DNA from: Marinobacter halotolerans | GTDB lineage: Bacteria; Pseudomonadota; Gammaproteobacteria; Pseudomonadales; Oleiphilaceae | Length of the DNA stretch: 64,000 bases | Assembly (NCBI RefSeq): GCF_008795985.1 | Contig: NZ_VMHP01000002.1 | Coordinates: 1,116,001-1,180,000 of the forward strand | Direction of reading: 5' to 3' | Shown: piece after piece, positions 40,939 to 49,783 of the stretch | Numbering within the stretch: position 1 is the stretch's first letter | Layout: each line of letters opens with the position of its first letter | Translations under genes and position numbers: made by a program | The notes under the pieces: model-generated | The model's database searches: none | Seen by the model: only the letters and a program-made list of their open reading frames with translations | Told to the model about the DNA's origin: nothing

Positions 40939-41955
40939 ATGAACCGCATGAAGCTTGCTAGCATTTTCACTGCTGCCGCACTGACCCTTCCGATGACCGC
41001 CAGCGCCGAAGGCGACGTGAATATCTATTCCTATCGCCAGGCCTACCTGCTCGAACCACTGCTTGAAGCCTTCGAAAAAGAAACCGGCATTGAAAGCAAT
41101 GTGGTCTTCGCCAAGAAAGGCCTGGCTGAGCGTCTGGAGCGCGAAGGCCGTAACAGCCCCGCCGACGTGGTAATGACGGTAGACATCTCCCGCCTGAGCG
41201 AACTGGTTGACCGTGACCTGGTCCAGGCCGTTGACAACAAGGTGCTGGAAGACAACATCCCGCAGAACCTGCGCCACCCTGATGGCAAGTGGTTCGCCCT
41301 GACCACCCGCGGTCGCCTGATCTACGCATCCAAAGAGCGTGTAGAGCCCGGCGAAATCACCACCTATGAAGAACTGGCAGACAATAAATGGAATGATCGC
41401 ATTTGCACCCGCAGCGGCCAGCATCCCTATAACATTGCCCTCTTCTCCTCCATGATTGCCCATCATGGAGGAGAAGACGCCGAGCAGTGGCTGGAAGGCC
41501 TGAAAGACAACCTGGCCCGCAAGCCCCAGGGCGGCGACCGTGACCAGATCAAAGCCATCCACGCCGGTGAGTGTGATATTGCCATCGGTAACAGCTACTA
41601 CTACGGCAACATGCTGCAGGACGAAAACCAGCGTGAAGCCGCCGAGTCCGTGCGCCTGATCTTCCCCAACAACGACGGTCGTGGCACGCACATCAACATC
41701 AGCGGCATTGCCCTGACCAAAAGCGCACCGAACCGCGACAACGCCGTGCGCCTGATGGAGTTCCTGAGCACGCCGGAAGCCCAACGCATCTACGCCGAGG
41801 CCAACACCGAATATCCGGCCAATCCGGCGGTAGAACCGTCCGGCATGGTCGCCGAATGGGGCGACATCAACCCGGATGACCTATCCCTGCAGAAGATTGC
41901 AGACCTCCGCGACGAAGCGGTGAAGATGGTCGACCGGGTCGATTACAACAACTGA
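40939..41955 (+). CDS. Iron(III) ABC transporter substrate-binding protein
   Basis: A 338-residue periplasmic protein of the FutA/FbpA type. It has a Sec signal peptide ending TASAEG, then VNIYSYRQAYLLEPLLEAFE as in FutA. The tyrosine cluster NSYYYGN is the expected iron site, and HINISGIALTKSAPN is a family block. It binds ferric iron and delivers it to the inner-membrane permease encoded next. A 16-bp perfect hairpin lies within its coding sequence. Confidence 0.92.
   Translation: MNRMKLASIFTAAALTLPMTASAEGDVNIYSYRQAYLLEPLLEAFEKETGIESNVVFAKKGLAERLEREGRNSPADVVMTVDISRLSELVDRDLVQAVDNKVLEDNIPQNLRHPDGKWFALTTRGRLIYASKERVEPGEITTYEELADNKWNDRICTRSGQHPYNIALFSSMIAHHGGEDAEQWLEGLKDNLARKPQGGDRDQIKAIHAGECDIAIGNSYYYGNMLQDENQREAAESVRLIFPNNDGRGTHINISGIALTKSAPNRDNAVRLMEFLSTPEAQRIYAEANTEYPANPAVEPSGMVAEWGDINPDDLSLQKIADLRDEAVKMVDRVDYNN
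41441..41477. repeat. Perfect 16-bp inverted repeat inside the iron-binding protein gene
   Basis: Bases 41441-41456 and 41462-41477 are exact complements around a 5-base loop (TGCCC), within codons for LFSSMIAHHGGEDAE. It is among the strongest hairpins I saw in the window and is unusual inside a coding region. Confidence 0.75.
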
Positions 41956-41970
41956 TCCGGACAGGCAAAA

Positions 41971-41992
41971 GCCCGCGGAACATTGCGGGCTT
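41971..41992 (+). terminator. Weak terminator/attenuator between the iron transport genes
   Basis: GCCCGC (41971-41976) pairs with GCGGGC (41985-41990) after the substrate-binding gene; only two T bases follow. It may reduce expression of the permease relative to the binding protein, a common arrangement. Confidence 0.55.
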
Positions 41993-42062
41993 GCGCCTAC
42001 CACACTAGAATCAGCCCTTCGTTTGACCACCGTCCTTTTTCACGCTGTTACGAAGGAAGATC

Positions 42063-43763
42063 ATGTCCGAGGCGAGCACTGCCAGCCAGACCGTCAGCCA
42101 GCAAGAAGCCGGTTCGGTCCTGCTGTCAAAGCGAACCTCGAAACCCTGGGTCATTACCGCCGCGATAACCACGGCCATTGTGGCACTGCCGGTATTGTCG
42201 GTCCTGTTTCTGGCATTGTCGCCCGAACAGAACGTCTGGCCCCATCTGATCAGCACCACCCTTCCCCGCTACGTCTTTACTACCCTACAGTTAATGCTGG
42301 GAGTCTCGATACTGACTCTGCTTATCGGGCTTTCCACCGCCTGGGCGGTGACTACCTGTGAATTCCCCGGCCGCCGGTTCTTCGAATGGGCGATGCTGTT
42401 GCCCTTCGCCGTGCCTGCCTATGTGATTGCCTATGTCTACACCACACTGCTGGATTATGCCGGCCCCGTGCAGACTGCTATGAGGGACTGGTTCGGCTGG
42501 CAGAACGCCACCGACTACTGGTTCCCCGAGATCCGCACAGTGGAAGGCGCCACAGTGATGATCGGGCTGGTGCTTTACCCCTACGTTTACCTGCTGGCCC
42601 GGGCGGCCTTTATGGAACAGTCGCCGTCGCTATTTGCGGTCAGCCGCAGCCTGGGGCACTCGGCCCTCAGCACCTTTTTCCGGGTGGTGCTACCCATTGC
42701 CCGGCCAGCGGTGGCCGTTGGCCTGTCGCTGGTGCTGATGGAAACCCTGAACGATTTCGGCACCGTGGATTTCTTCGCCGTACAGACCCTCACCGCCGGG
42801 CTGTTTGATACCTGGATGGGCCTGGGTAGCCTGGGCGGCGCGGCCCAGATCGCCACGGTCATGCTCGCCTTCGTGGTGATTCTGGTCACCCTGGAACGCT
42901 ACTCCCGACGCAAGCAGCAGCAATTCGCCGCCCGGGATAACCGCGACCCGATCCGTCGTTTCCGGCTTTCACCGGCGCGCCAGGCCCTGTGCGTCGTAAT
43001 CTGCTCCGTTCCGGTGATTCTTGGCTTTGTCATTCCTGCCGCCACCCTGGGCCAGTTTGCGTGGGAATACTTTGACGAAAGCTGGAACAACACGTTTATT
43101 ACCAACACCTTCAACAGCCTGTTCCTGTCCGGCGCGGCCGCGATGACCACGCTGGTTATCGGTGTGATTCTGGCCTACAGCCGACGGCTGCACGATACCC
43201 ATGGAATGCGCGTGATGATGCGCCTTTCGAGCCTGGGATATGCCATGCCCGGTGCGGTGCTGGCTATTGGCGTGATCATTCCCCTGGCGGGCTTTGACAA
43301 CTGGCTGGACAGCATTACGCGCAGCGCCTTCGGTTTCAGTACCGGCCTGCTTCTAAGCGGCTCGGCCTTCGCCCTTGTCTTTGCCTACACAGTACGGTTT
43401 CTGGCGGTATCGGCCGGAAGCGTGGAAAGCGGACTGCAGAAAATCACCCCCAGTATGGATATGGCCTCCCGTTCCCTGGGCCACTCCCCGGGGCGAACCC
43501 TGATGCGGGTTCATCTGCCGATGTTGCGGGGCACACTGCTCACAGCGGCGCTGGTGGTATTCGTGGACGTGATGAAGGAACTGCCGGCGACGCTGATCCT
43601 GCGCCCTTTCAACTTCGATACTCTGGCCACCTATGTGTACCAGTACGCCTCTGACGAGCGTCTGGCCCGCAGCGCCCTGCCGGCGCTGGTGATTGTGCTG
43701 GCGGGTATTATTCCGATCATACTGATGAGCCGGTCAATTTCCCGGACACGGTCAATTGGTTAG
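42063..43763 (+). CDS. Iron(III) ABC transporter permease (two fused domains)
   Basis: A 566-residue inner-membrane protein with about 12 helices and two binding-protein-dependent permease domains, as in FbpB. The coupling EAA-like loops are around SRSLGHSALSTFFRVVLPIA and SRSLGHSPGRTLMRVHLPML. SD AAGGAAG precedes ATG 42063. No ATPase gene (FbpC type) is nearby, so the energy subunit must be encoded elsewhere. The 3' end overlaps the convergent thioesterase gene by 12 bases. Confidence 0.93.
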   Translation: MSEASTASQTVSQQEAGSVLLSKRTSKPWVITAAITTAIVALPVLSVLFLALSPEQNVWPHLISTTLPRYVFTTLQLMLGVSILTLLIGLSTAWAVTTCEFPGRRFFEWAMLLPFAVPAYVIAYVYTTLLDYAGPVQTAMRDWFGWQNATDYWFPEIRTVEGATVMIGLVLYPYVYLLARAAFMEQSPSLFAVSRSLGHSALSTFFRVVLPIARPAVAVGLSLVLMETLNDFGTVDFFAVQTLTAGLFDTWMGLGSLGGAAQIATVMLAFVVILVTLERYSRRKQQQFAARDNRDPIRRFRLSPARQALCVVICSVPVILGFVIPAATLGQFAWEYFDESWNNTFITNTFNSLFLSGAAAMTTLVIGVILAYSRRLHDTHGMRVMMRLSSLGYAMPGAVLAIGVIIPLAGFDNWLDSITRSAFGFSTGLLLSGSAFALVFAYTVRFLAVSAGSVESGLQKITPSMDMASRSLGHSPGRTLMRVHLPMLRGTLLTAALVVFVDVMKELPATLILRPFNFDTLATYVYQYASDERLARSALPALVIVLAGIIPIILMSRSISRTRSIG

Positions 43764-44237
43764 GCGGGAATGTATTTCCTGCACCACAAACCGGCCCTGA
43801 AAGATCGCCGCCGGCTCCGCGGATGGCGCCAATGAGGGTTTGCCACAGTAGATTTCAGCAATAAGCGACAGGCGTGCGCGCCCATGGCGGGCCAGGCTTT
43901 TGCGGAAGCGGTCCGGCACTTCCCCACCAGGCAGGCGACACAGAGCATAAAAGTCGGTGGTCACAGGCTCCAGATGCTCGATTTCGCCCACCTGAATCAC
44001 CACATTGCCCTTCAGTCCGAGGTCCCCCAGCACAAGCTCCACCAGTCCCCAGGCGGATATCACGGCCACAGAATAGACGCTGCCGCCGAAACCGGTGCCC
44101 TGATGATTACGGTTGGGTTCAAGGGGCGCGCTGACCAGTAGCGCGTGACCATCGTAAGACTCCAGGCGGACGCCCAGAGCCTCAGACAGCGGAATGATTT
44201 CGTTAATACGTTTCTGAAAACGAGCTAACTGGGGCAT
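43752..44237 (-). CDS. Thioesterase-domain protein (YiiD C-terminal-like)
   Basis: A 161-residue hotdog-fold protein. It starts at ATG 44237 behind a perfect AGGAGG. NRNHQGTGFGGSVYSVAVIS and SAWGLVELVL match the putative thioesterase domain of this family. The substrate is unknown, although the acyl-CoA synthetase gene just upstream on the same strand suggests acyl-CoA metabolism. Confidence 0.8.
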   Translation of the reverse strand: MPQLARFQKRINEIIPLSEALGVRLESYDGHALLVSAPLEPNRNHQGTGFGGSVYSVAVISAWGLVELVLGDLGLKGNVVIQVGEIEHLEPVTTDFYALCRLPGGEVPDRFRKSLARHGRARLSLIAEIYCGKPSLAPSAEPAAIFQGRFVVQEIHSRLTN

Positions 44238-44313
44238 ATTTCCTCCTGAAATCTGCCCCAGTTTATGCACTGCGCGTCTATTTCCCTATGCGACTTATGT
44301 CGGTTATTCCTAC

Positions 44314-45981
44314 TTACTCCCAGATCACCGGCTGACGCTTGGCGTACCAGGCATCCACCTTGTCCTGATAGGCGTCTTCCACCACATTCCGCTTCAGTTT
44401 CAGGGTGGGTGTCAGGAAGTTGTTCTCGATGGACCACTCATCGCTGACAACCACAATAAACGCCAGCTGTTCGTGGGGGTCGACCGTCTTGTTTACATCG
44501 GTGATAAGCTGCTTGAAGCCTTCTTCAATTTCCTTACGGAACGATGCATCGCTAATCTTCGGACGAAGCTCCTCACTCAGCATCACCAGCGCACAGGGCT
44601 GGGTCTGGTTAGCACCAGACACGCACACCATCTCGATGGCTTCGTGAGACATCAGGCGGTTTTCAATCGGTGCCGGGGCAATGTACTTGCCCTTGCTGGT
44701 CTTGAAAATTTCCTTGATGCGGCCCGTCAGCTTCAGGCGGCCCATTTCATCAATCTCGCCCTTGTCGCCGGTTTTCAGGAAACCGTCTTCGGTGAAGGTC
44801 TCTTTGGTTTTCTCTTCATCCTTGTAGTAGCCCATCATCGTCGCCGGGCTTTTCACCAGAACCTCGCCCGCGTCGCTGATCTTCACTTCAACGCCCGGTG
44901 CGGCCTCGCCCACATAACCAGTGCGCGAGCGGCCCGGCTTGTTCATGTGGGAATACGCGAAGTTTTCAGACATGCCGTAGCCTTCAAGCAGCTCCAGGCC
45001 CAGGTTGCGGTACCAGTCCAGCACATCGTGGGATAGCGGCGCGGAACCACTGCCGGCCAGCTTCACCTGATCCAGGCCCAGGCCCTTCAGAACCTTCTTC
45101 TTGATCAGTTTGTTAACCAGCGGGATCTTCAGCAGCTTGTCGAGCTTCTCTTTCGGCAGCTTCTGCAGCACGCCGTGCTGGAATTTCACCCACAGGCGCG
45201 GCACAGAAAGGAACAGCGTCGGCCGGGCCCGCTGCAGATCCTGCACGAAAGTATCCAGGGACTCGGCGAAGTACAGCTGGAACCCGTTATAGATGGAGCC
45301 CAGTTCCACAAAGGTGCGCTCGAATACGTGGGCCAGCGGCAGGTACGACAGCATGCGGTCATTCGGGCCTACGCCAAGCACTTCGGCACCACCCTCTGCG
45401 GCAAACGCCATGTTATTGAAGCTCAGCATTACGCCCTTGGGGCGACCGGTGCTGCCGGAGGTGTAAACGATGGTGGCCAGCTCGTCCGGCTCGCGCTGTA
45501 CGTTTTCCTCAAGCGGCGGATACTTGGCAATAATGTCGTCCCAGCTATCGAAATCCGTGGGCGGGCTCAGCGGGAAAGACACGCAACGCATGGATTCGGG
45601 TACACCGGGCTTCATCATGTCCCAGTCGTCCAGCTTGCCTACAAACAGCAGCTCGCACTCACTGTGGTCCAGGATGTAGCTCACCGTATCGGCGTTCAGC
45701 GTCGGGTAAAGCGGCACGGAAATGTGGCCGGCCATCCAGATCGCCCAGTCCGACATAATCCACTGGGCACAGTTCTTGGAAATAAGGCCAATCTTGCTCT
45801 TTTCAGGCAGATTCAGTGACTTCAGATAAGACGCCATGCGCCGTGCTTCATCAACGGCACGCTTCCAGGTGTACTCCACAACCTGGCCGTTGCCGACGGG
45901 CTGTGTCATGTACAGGGAATCGGGAATGGTTTTTTCCCAATGGTAAACCATATCGAGGGGCAGTTTATTGGTGGTATCCAT
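44314..45981 (-). CDS. Long-chain acyl-CoA synthetase (AMP-forming)
   Basis: A 555-residue AMP-binding enzyme that activates fatty acids to acyl-CoA. The P-loop motif is VYTSGSTGRPKGVMLSF; the adenylate block is LLEGYGMSENFAYSH; LKTGDKGEIDEMGRLKLTGR with IKEIFKTSKGKYIAPAPIE is the hinge region. Marinobacter-type hydrocarbon and wax-ester users carry many such genes. A palindrome upstream could be a lipid-responsive operator. Confidence 0.93.
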   Translation of the reverse strand: MDTTNKLPLDMVYHWEKTIPDSLYMTQPVGNGQVVEYTWKRAVDEARRMASYLKSLNLPEKSKIGLISKNCAQWIMSDWAIWMAGHISVPLYPTLNADTVSYILDHSECELLFVGKLDDWDMMKPGVPESMRCVSFPLSPPTDFDSWDDIIAKYPPLEENVQREPDELATIVYTSGSTGRPKGVMLSFNNMAFAAEGGAEVLGVGPNDRMLSYLPLAHVFERTFVELGSIYNGFQLYFAESLDTFVQDLQRARPTLFLSVPRLWVKFQHGVLQKLPKEKLDKLLKIPLVNKLIKKKVLKGLGLDQVKLAGSGSAPLSHDVLDWYRNLGLELLEGYGMSENFAYSHMNKPGRSRTGYVGEAAPGVEVKISDAGEVLVKSPATMMGYYKDEEKTKETFTEDGFLKTGDKGEIDEMGRLKLTGRIKEIFKTSKGKYIAPAPIENRLMSHEAIEMVCVSGANQTQPCALVMLSEELRPKISDASFRKEIEEGFKQLITDVNKTVDPHEQLAFIVVVSDEWSIENNFLTPTLKLKRNVVEDAYQDKVDAWYAKRQPVIWE

Positions 45982-46374
45982 GGACCTTCCTTGCTTTCTG
46001 TTTTTAGTGTTTTCTGGCTCTTTTATAGTCTTCTATGCGCCAACGCTAGCGCAACGTCTCTACCGGACGTTCAGGCACTTAAATCGAGTATTAGACTTTA
46101 GTCTGATACAGCTACTTATACTAAACCATCAAAGCATGAACAATCTAAAACTCTATCAGACAGTTGCATAAAACTACGTGCAGACGTCACTTATTTTGCA
46201 CGCATCTTTTTCCCCGGTCATTTACTGAACAATTCCTGACCACTACATGTTGTGCTTTCTAAGTAAATGGCTCAACAGCGGGATTTTACAGGCTTTCCCG
46301 CAGTTTCAAGGCTTCTGCCATTGATTTTCTTTGCAGTTTCCACCGCTATCCATAGTTCCGTTCTTATTCACAGA
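45982..46374. other. Non-coding gap upstream of the acyl-CoA synthetase gene and nrdJ
   Basis: About 650 AT-rich bases separate the divergent acyl-CoA synthetase gene and nrdJa. I see no gene in it. It holds the inverted repeat at 46090-46107 and, towards nrdJ, the NrdR boxes and promoter listed separately. The stretch 46422-46638 is a long leader for nrdJ in which I found no firm riboswitch. Confidence 0.6.
46090..46107. promoter_or_regulatory. 18-bp palindrome, possible operator of the acyl-CoA synthetase gene
   Basis: ATTAGAC (46090-46096) and GTCTGAT (46101-46107) pair with one mismatch around TTTA, about 110 bases upstream of the acyl-CoA synthetase start. The form suits a TetR or GntR family dimer such as fatty-acid regulators. 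No known consensus was matched. Confidence 0.35.
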
Positions 46375-46394
46375 ACACTATATACTGTTATACT
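46367..46394 (+). promoter_or_regulatory. Predicted nrdJ promoter
   Basis: TTCACA (46367-46372) and TATACT (46389-46394) are 16 bases apart on the plus strand, about 245 bases before nrdJa. The first NrdR box lies between them, so bound NrdR would block RNA polymerase. Confidence 0.55.
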
Positions 46395-46421
46395 CTTCGC
46401 AGATTCGCCCATATATGGTGT
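46375..46421 (+). promoter_or_regulatory. Two NrdR boxes upstream of nrdJ
   Basis: Box 1 at 46375-46390 (ACACTATATACTGTTA) agrees with ACACWATATATWGTGT at 13 of 16 positions. Box 2 at 46406-46421 (CGCCCATATATGGTGT) agrees at 11. Their centres are 31 bases apart, the three-turn spacing typical of NrdR operators. NrdR represses ribonucleotide reductase genes when dATP is high. Confidence 0.82.
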
Positions 46422-46638
46422 TTCGGGGAACCACCCCGCAACAACCGGCAACCGCAGTTTTGGTAAGCGCAGTGGGCAATACGCTTTTCCAGCCGCCTGG
46501 CAGCATTAGCGGGCCGACGGCAGAAGCCAGGCAGCAGCATTACCAGATCTAGTGGTTGATCAAACGTAAAATCAAGATAGTTTTTAAAAAAACGACACAG
46601 CTGAACATTTGAACAACATTCGAGTAAAGAGGGTGGCA

Positions 46639-48777
46639 ATGAACGCTAAAGCACAGGCCGTGGTAACGACTATTCCCATGCAGGAAGCTTCGCTGGATAT
46701 CTGGAACAGCAAGTACCAGCTTAAAACCAAAACCGGCGAACCCGTCGACAAGGACATCGAGGCGACCTACACACGCGTTGCCACCGCCCTGGCCGAAGTG
46801 GAAAACAAAGCCGACCGCGCAAAGCACATGAAAGATTTCGTCTGGGCCCTGCGCCACGGCGCCATCCCTGCCGGCCGCATTACCTCCAACGCTGGTGCTG
46901 AGGCTCACAAGCCTGCCACGTCCACGATTAACTGTACCGTGTCCGGTTCCGTTCAGGATTCCATGAACGACATCCTGGAAAAGAACCACGAAGCCGGCCT
47001 GACTCTCAAAGCAGGCTGCGGTATCGGCTATGAATTCTCGACCCTGCGCCCGAAAGGCGCCTACGTCGCCGGCGCCGGTGCCACCACATCCGGCCCGCTG
47101 TCGTTCATGGATATCTTCGACCGCATGTGCTTCACCGTGTCTTCCGCCGGTGGCCGCCGTGGCGCACAGATGGCTACTTTCGACGTTCACCACCCTGACG
47201 TCATCGACTTTATTCAGGCCAAGCGTGAAGACGGCCGCCTGCGCCAGTTCAACCTGTCGCTGCTGATCACCGAAGACTTTATCGAAGCCGTGCGCAACGA
47301 TGCCGACTGGCACCTGTCTTTCCCGGTGACTGAAAAAGAAGTGGCCGATGAAGGCATGGACCTGAACGACGCCAGCCAGTTCGTCTATCGCGACTTCCCC
47401 ATCCAGAAAGGCTACGTGGTTAACGATGAAGGCAAGGTGGCGTGCCGCATCTACCGCACCCTGAAAGCCCAGTTCATCTGGGACACCATCATGACCAGCA
47501 CCTATGACTATGCCGAGCCGGGTTTCATCCTGATCGACAAGGTCAACCAGATGAACAACAACTGGTTCTGCGAAGACATCCGCGCTACCAACCCCTGCGG
47601 CGAGCAGCCCCTGCCCCCTTACGGCAGCTGCCTGCTGGGCTCTGTGAACCTGACCATGTTTGTGGACTACCCGTTCACCGAAAAGGCCAGCTTCAACTAT
47701 GAGAAGTACCGCAAAGTTGTGGCCATCTTCACCCGCATGCTGGACAACGTGGTGGAAATCAACGGCCTGCCGCTGGAAGAACAGCGCCACGAGATTACCT
47801 ACAAGCGCCGCCATGGCATGGGCATTCTAGGCCTGGGTTCCACCCTCGCCATGCTGCGTATGCCTTACGGTTCTGCGGAATCCGTACAGTTCACCGAAGA
47901 CGTTGTGCGGGAAATGGCCGTTGAAGGCTGGCGCCAGTCCCTGGCCCTGGCCGACGAGAAAGGCCCGGCGCCGATCATGAACGACGAGTTCGAAGTAACG
48001 CCCAAGATGCTGACCAAGTGCCCGCAGCTGTCTGCCGATGGCTACAAACTGGGCGACAAGCTCAAGGGCAAGGTACTGCACGCGAAGTACAGCAAGTACA
48101 TGCAGCAGATTGGCAGCGTGGAACCAGAGCTGATTGAGCAACTGGCCGAGAAAGGTGGCCGCTTCACGCACCACACCTCTATCGCGCCCACCGGCACCAT
48201 CAGCCTGTCGCTGGCCAACAACGCCAGCAACGGCATCGAGCCGAGCTTCTCGCACCACTACGCGCGCAACATTATCCGCGAAGGGCGCAAGACCAAGGAA
48301 AAAGTCGACGTGTTCTCCTTTGAGCTACTGGCCTACCGCCACATGGTGAATGCCGGTGCCATGCCCTTCTCCGAAGAAGAAGACAAGCGTCTGCCCCACT
48401 ACTTCACCACCTCTGAAGACGTGACGCCGGCCCAGCACGTGGATATCCAGGCCGCAGCGCAGGTATGGGTGGATTCGTCCATCTCCAAAACCGCCAACGT
48501 GCCCCAGGACTTCGCGTACAAGGATTTCAAAGACATCTACATGTACGCCTACGACAAGGGCCTGAAAGGCTGCACCACCTTCCGTTTCAACCCGGAAGCC
48601 TTCCAGGGCGTACTGGTGCAACAGAAAGACCTTGAAAACACCCTGTACGAATTCACCCTGGACGACGGCAGCAAAGTGACTCTCAAAGGCAGCGAAGAAG
48701 TCGAGTACGACGGCGAACTGCATTCCGCCGCGAACCTCTTCGATGCGCTTAAAGAAGGCACCTACGGCAAGTATTGA
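46639..48777 (+). CDS. nrdJa: Adenosylcobalamin-dependent ribonucleotide reductase, large part NrdJa
   Basis: A 712-residue class II ribonucleotide reductase that makes deoxynucleotides using B12, with or without oxygen. Motifs are STINCTVSGSV with the first redox cysteine, KAGCGIGYEFSTLRPKGA, ATNPCGEQPLPPYGSC with the active cysteine and glutamate, and SIAPTGTISLSLANNASNGI. ATG 46639 follows AGAGGG. The protein ends without the C-terminal cysteine tail, which is encoded in the next gene, as in Pseudomonas aeruginosa. Confidence 0.96.
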   Translation: MNAKAQAVVTTIPMQEASLDIWNSKYQLKTKTGEPVDKDIEATYTRVATALAEVENKADRAKHMKDFVWALRHGAIPAGRITSNAGAEAHKPATSTINCTVSGSVQDSMNDILEKNHEAGLTLKAGCGIGYEFSTLRPKGAYVAGAGATTSGPLSFMDIFDRMCFTVSSAGGRRGAQMATFDVHHPDVIDFIQAKREDGRLRQFNLSLLITEDFIEAVRNDADWHLSFPVTEKEVADEGMDLNDASQFVYRDFPIQKGYVVNDEGKVACRIYRTLKAQFIWDTIMTSTYDYAEPGFILIDKVNQMNNNWFCEDIRATNPCGEQPLPPYGSCLLGSVNLTMFVDYPFTEKASFNYEKYRKVVAIFTRMLDNVVEINGLPLEEQRHEITYKRRHGMGILGLGSTLAMLRMPYGSAESVQFTEDVVREMAVEGWRQSLALADEKGPAPIMNDEFEVTPKMLTKCPQLSADGYKLGDKLKGKVLHAKYSKYMQQIGSVEPELIEQLAEKGGRFTHHTSIAPTGTISLSLANNASNGIEPSFSHHYARNIIREGRKTKEKVDVFSFELLAYRHMVNAGAMPFSEEEDKRLPHYFTTSEDVTPAQHVDIQAAAQVWVDSSISKTANVPQDFAYKDFKDIYMYAYDKGLKGCTTFRFNPEAFQGVLVQQKDLENTLYEFTLDDGSKVTLKGSEEVEYDGELHSAANLFDALKEGTYGKY

Positions 48778-48811
48778 TCTGCGATAACCGACACAGACAG
48801 GACAAGACATC

Positions 48812-49504
48812 ATGACAGTTAAAATCAGCAACAAAATCGTCGGCTACCGCGTCAAGAAAGCCGACCCCGAAGCGACCCAGGAACAGGCGGCGCCGAAGGA
48901 ACTGCAGCCGATTCAGATGAACGAATACATCGAACGGCCGGACTTCCTACTGGGCACCACCTACAAGATCAAGCCGCCGATCGCCGAGCACGCGATGTAC
49001 ATTACAATCAATGACATCCTGCTGAACGAAGGCACCGACCACGAAAGCCGGCAGCCGTACGAAGTGTTCATCAACTCCAAGTCGATGGAACACTTCCAGT
49101 GGGTTATCGCCCTCACCCGCGTAATCTCTGCGGTGTTCCGCAAAGGTGGCGACGTAACCTTCCTGGTGGAAGAGCTGCGCAGCGTGTACGACCCCAACGG
49201 CGGCTACTTCAAGAAAGGCGGCGTATTTATGCCGTCCCTGGTGGCTGAAATCGGCGCCGTAATCGAGAAGCACCTGAAGGCCATCGGCCTGATGGAAAGC
49301 GAGGAAATGAGCGAAACCACCAAGCGCATCCTCGCCGAAAAACGCGCCGAATTCGAAGCCAGCCACAGCACCGCCACCAACGACGACAAGGCCGGCGAAT
49401 TCCCGCCCAACGCCACCATGTGCGGCAAGTGCAGCACCAAGGCGGTGATTGTGATGGACGGGTGTGCGACTTGTCTGTCTTGCGGCGACAGTAAGTGCGG
49501 CTAA
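48812..49504 (+). CDS. nrdJb: Ribonucleotide reductase class II, C-terminal part NrdJb
   Basis: A 230-residue protein that completes the split NrdJ. It includes the conserved HFQWVIALTRVISAVFRKGG and VEELRSVYDPNGGYFKKGG, and ends with the Cys-rich tail MCGKCSTKAVIVMDG and CATCLSCGDSKCG, the redox or zinc part that re-reduces the active site. The 34-base gap to nrdJa includes a stop and a fresh start codon, so the two are separate proteins that must assemble. Confidence 0.94.
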   Translation: MTVKISNKIVGYRVKKADPEATQEQAAPKELQPIQMNEYIERPDFLLGTTYKIKPPIAEHAMYITINDILLNEGTDHESRQPYEVFINSKSMEHFQWVIALTRVISAVFRKGGDVTFLVEELRSVYDPNGGYFKKGGVFMPSLVAEIGAVIEKHLKAIGLMESEEMSETTKRILAEKRAEFEASHSTATNDDKAGEFPPNATMCGKCSTKAVIVMDGCATCLSCGDSKCG

Positions 49505-49530
49505 GGTGAAAACAGCAAGGTGAGAAAACG

Positions 49531-49560
49531 GGCCCGGGGTGCGAACTTCGGGCCTTTTTT
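49531..49560 (+). terminator. Rho-independent terminator after nrdJb
   Basis: GGCCCG (49531-49536) pairs with CGGGCC (49549-49554), followed by TTTTTT. It closes the nrdJ operon and marks the left edge of the cassette region. Confidence 0.93.
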
Positions 49561-49783
49561 GTTTGGGGCGATGGATTTGGTCGTTGCGATCGAAAAGCGC
49601 CGAATATTGTGGAAAAGGGTCTTGGTGACAGGTTTTGCTGGTCAATTCGGTTTAATACTTGAAGCTAAAGTATTGAATGAAGGACTTTTCTTTTTCGGTT
49701 TACAGGATTGCCATTTGGAAAGTTAGTCGTGAAAGCGATCAACAGGACGGCTATACAAATGTTATGAGTTCTGAGTGGTGCAG
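49561..49783. other. Gap between nrdJb and the first cassette gene
   Basis: I see no gene, attI site or integrase here. GATCAACAGGACGGC near 49738-49752 resembles the left arm of the downstream attC (GGTCAACGGGACGCC), and GTTATGA follows at 49761, but no full inverted repeat can be built. It may be a decayed attC. Confidence 0.4.

Noticed and set aside
40921..41784. Minus-strand frame of 287 residues over the iron-binding protein gene
   Set aside because: Antisense shadow; the plus-strand gene has signal peptide and family motifs.
46345..46353. DnaA box near nrdJ
   Set aside because: CTATCCATA differs from the consensus at two places and is single.
46422..46560. Cobalamin riboswitch upstream of nrdJ
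   Set aside because: Some fragments recall the B12 box, but the ordered conserved core could not be laid out. Kept only as a question about the leader.
46549..47814. Long minus-strand reading frame of 421 residues opposite nrdJa
   Set aside because: It is an antisense shadow of a strongly recognised gene and its translation has no family features.
49725..49770. attC or attI at the left end of the cassette array
   Set aside because: One arm resembles the next attC, but no matching second arm or integrase-binding repeats are present.
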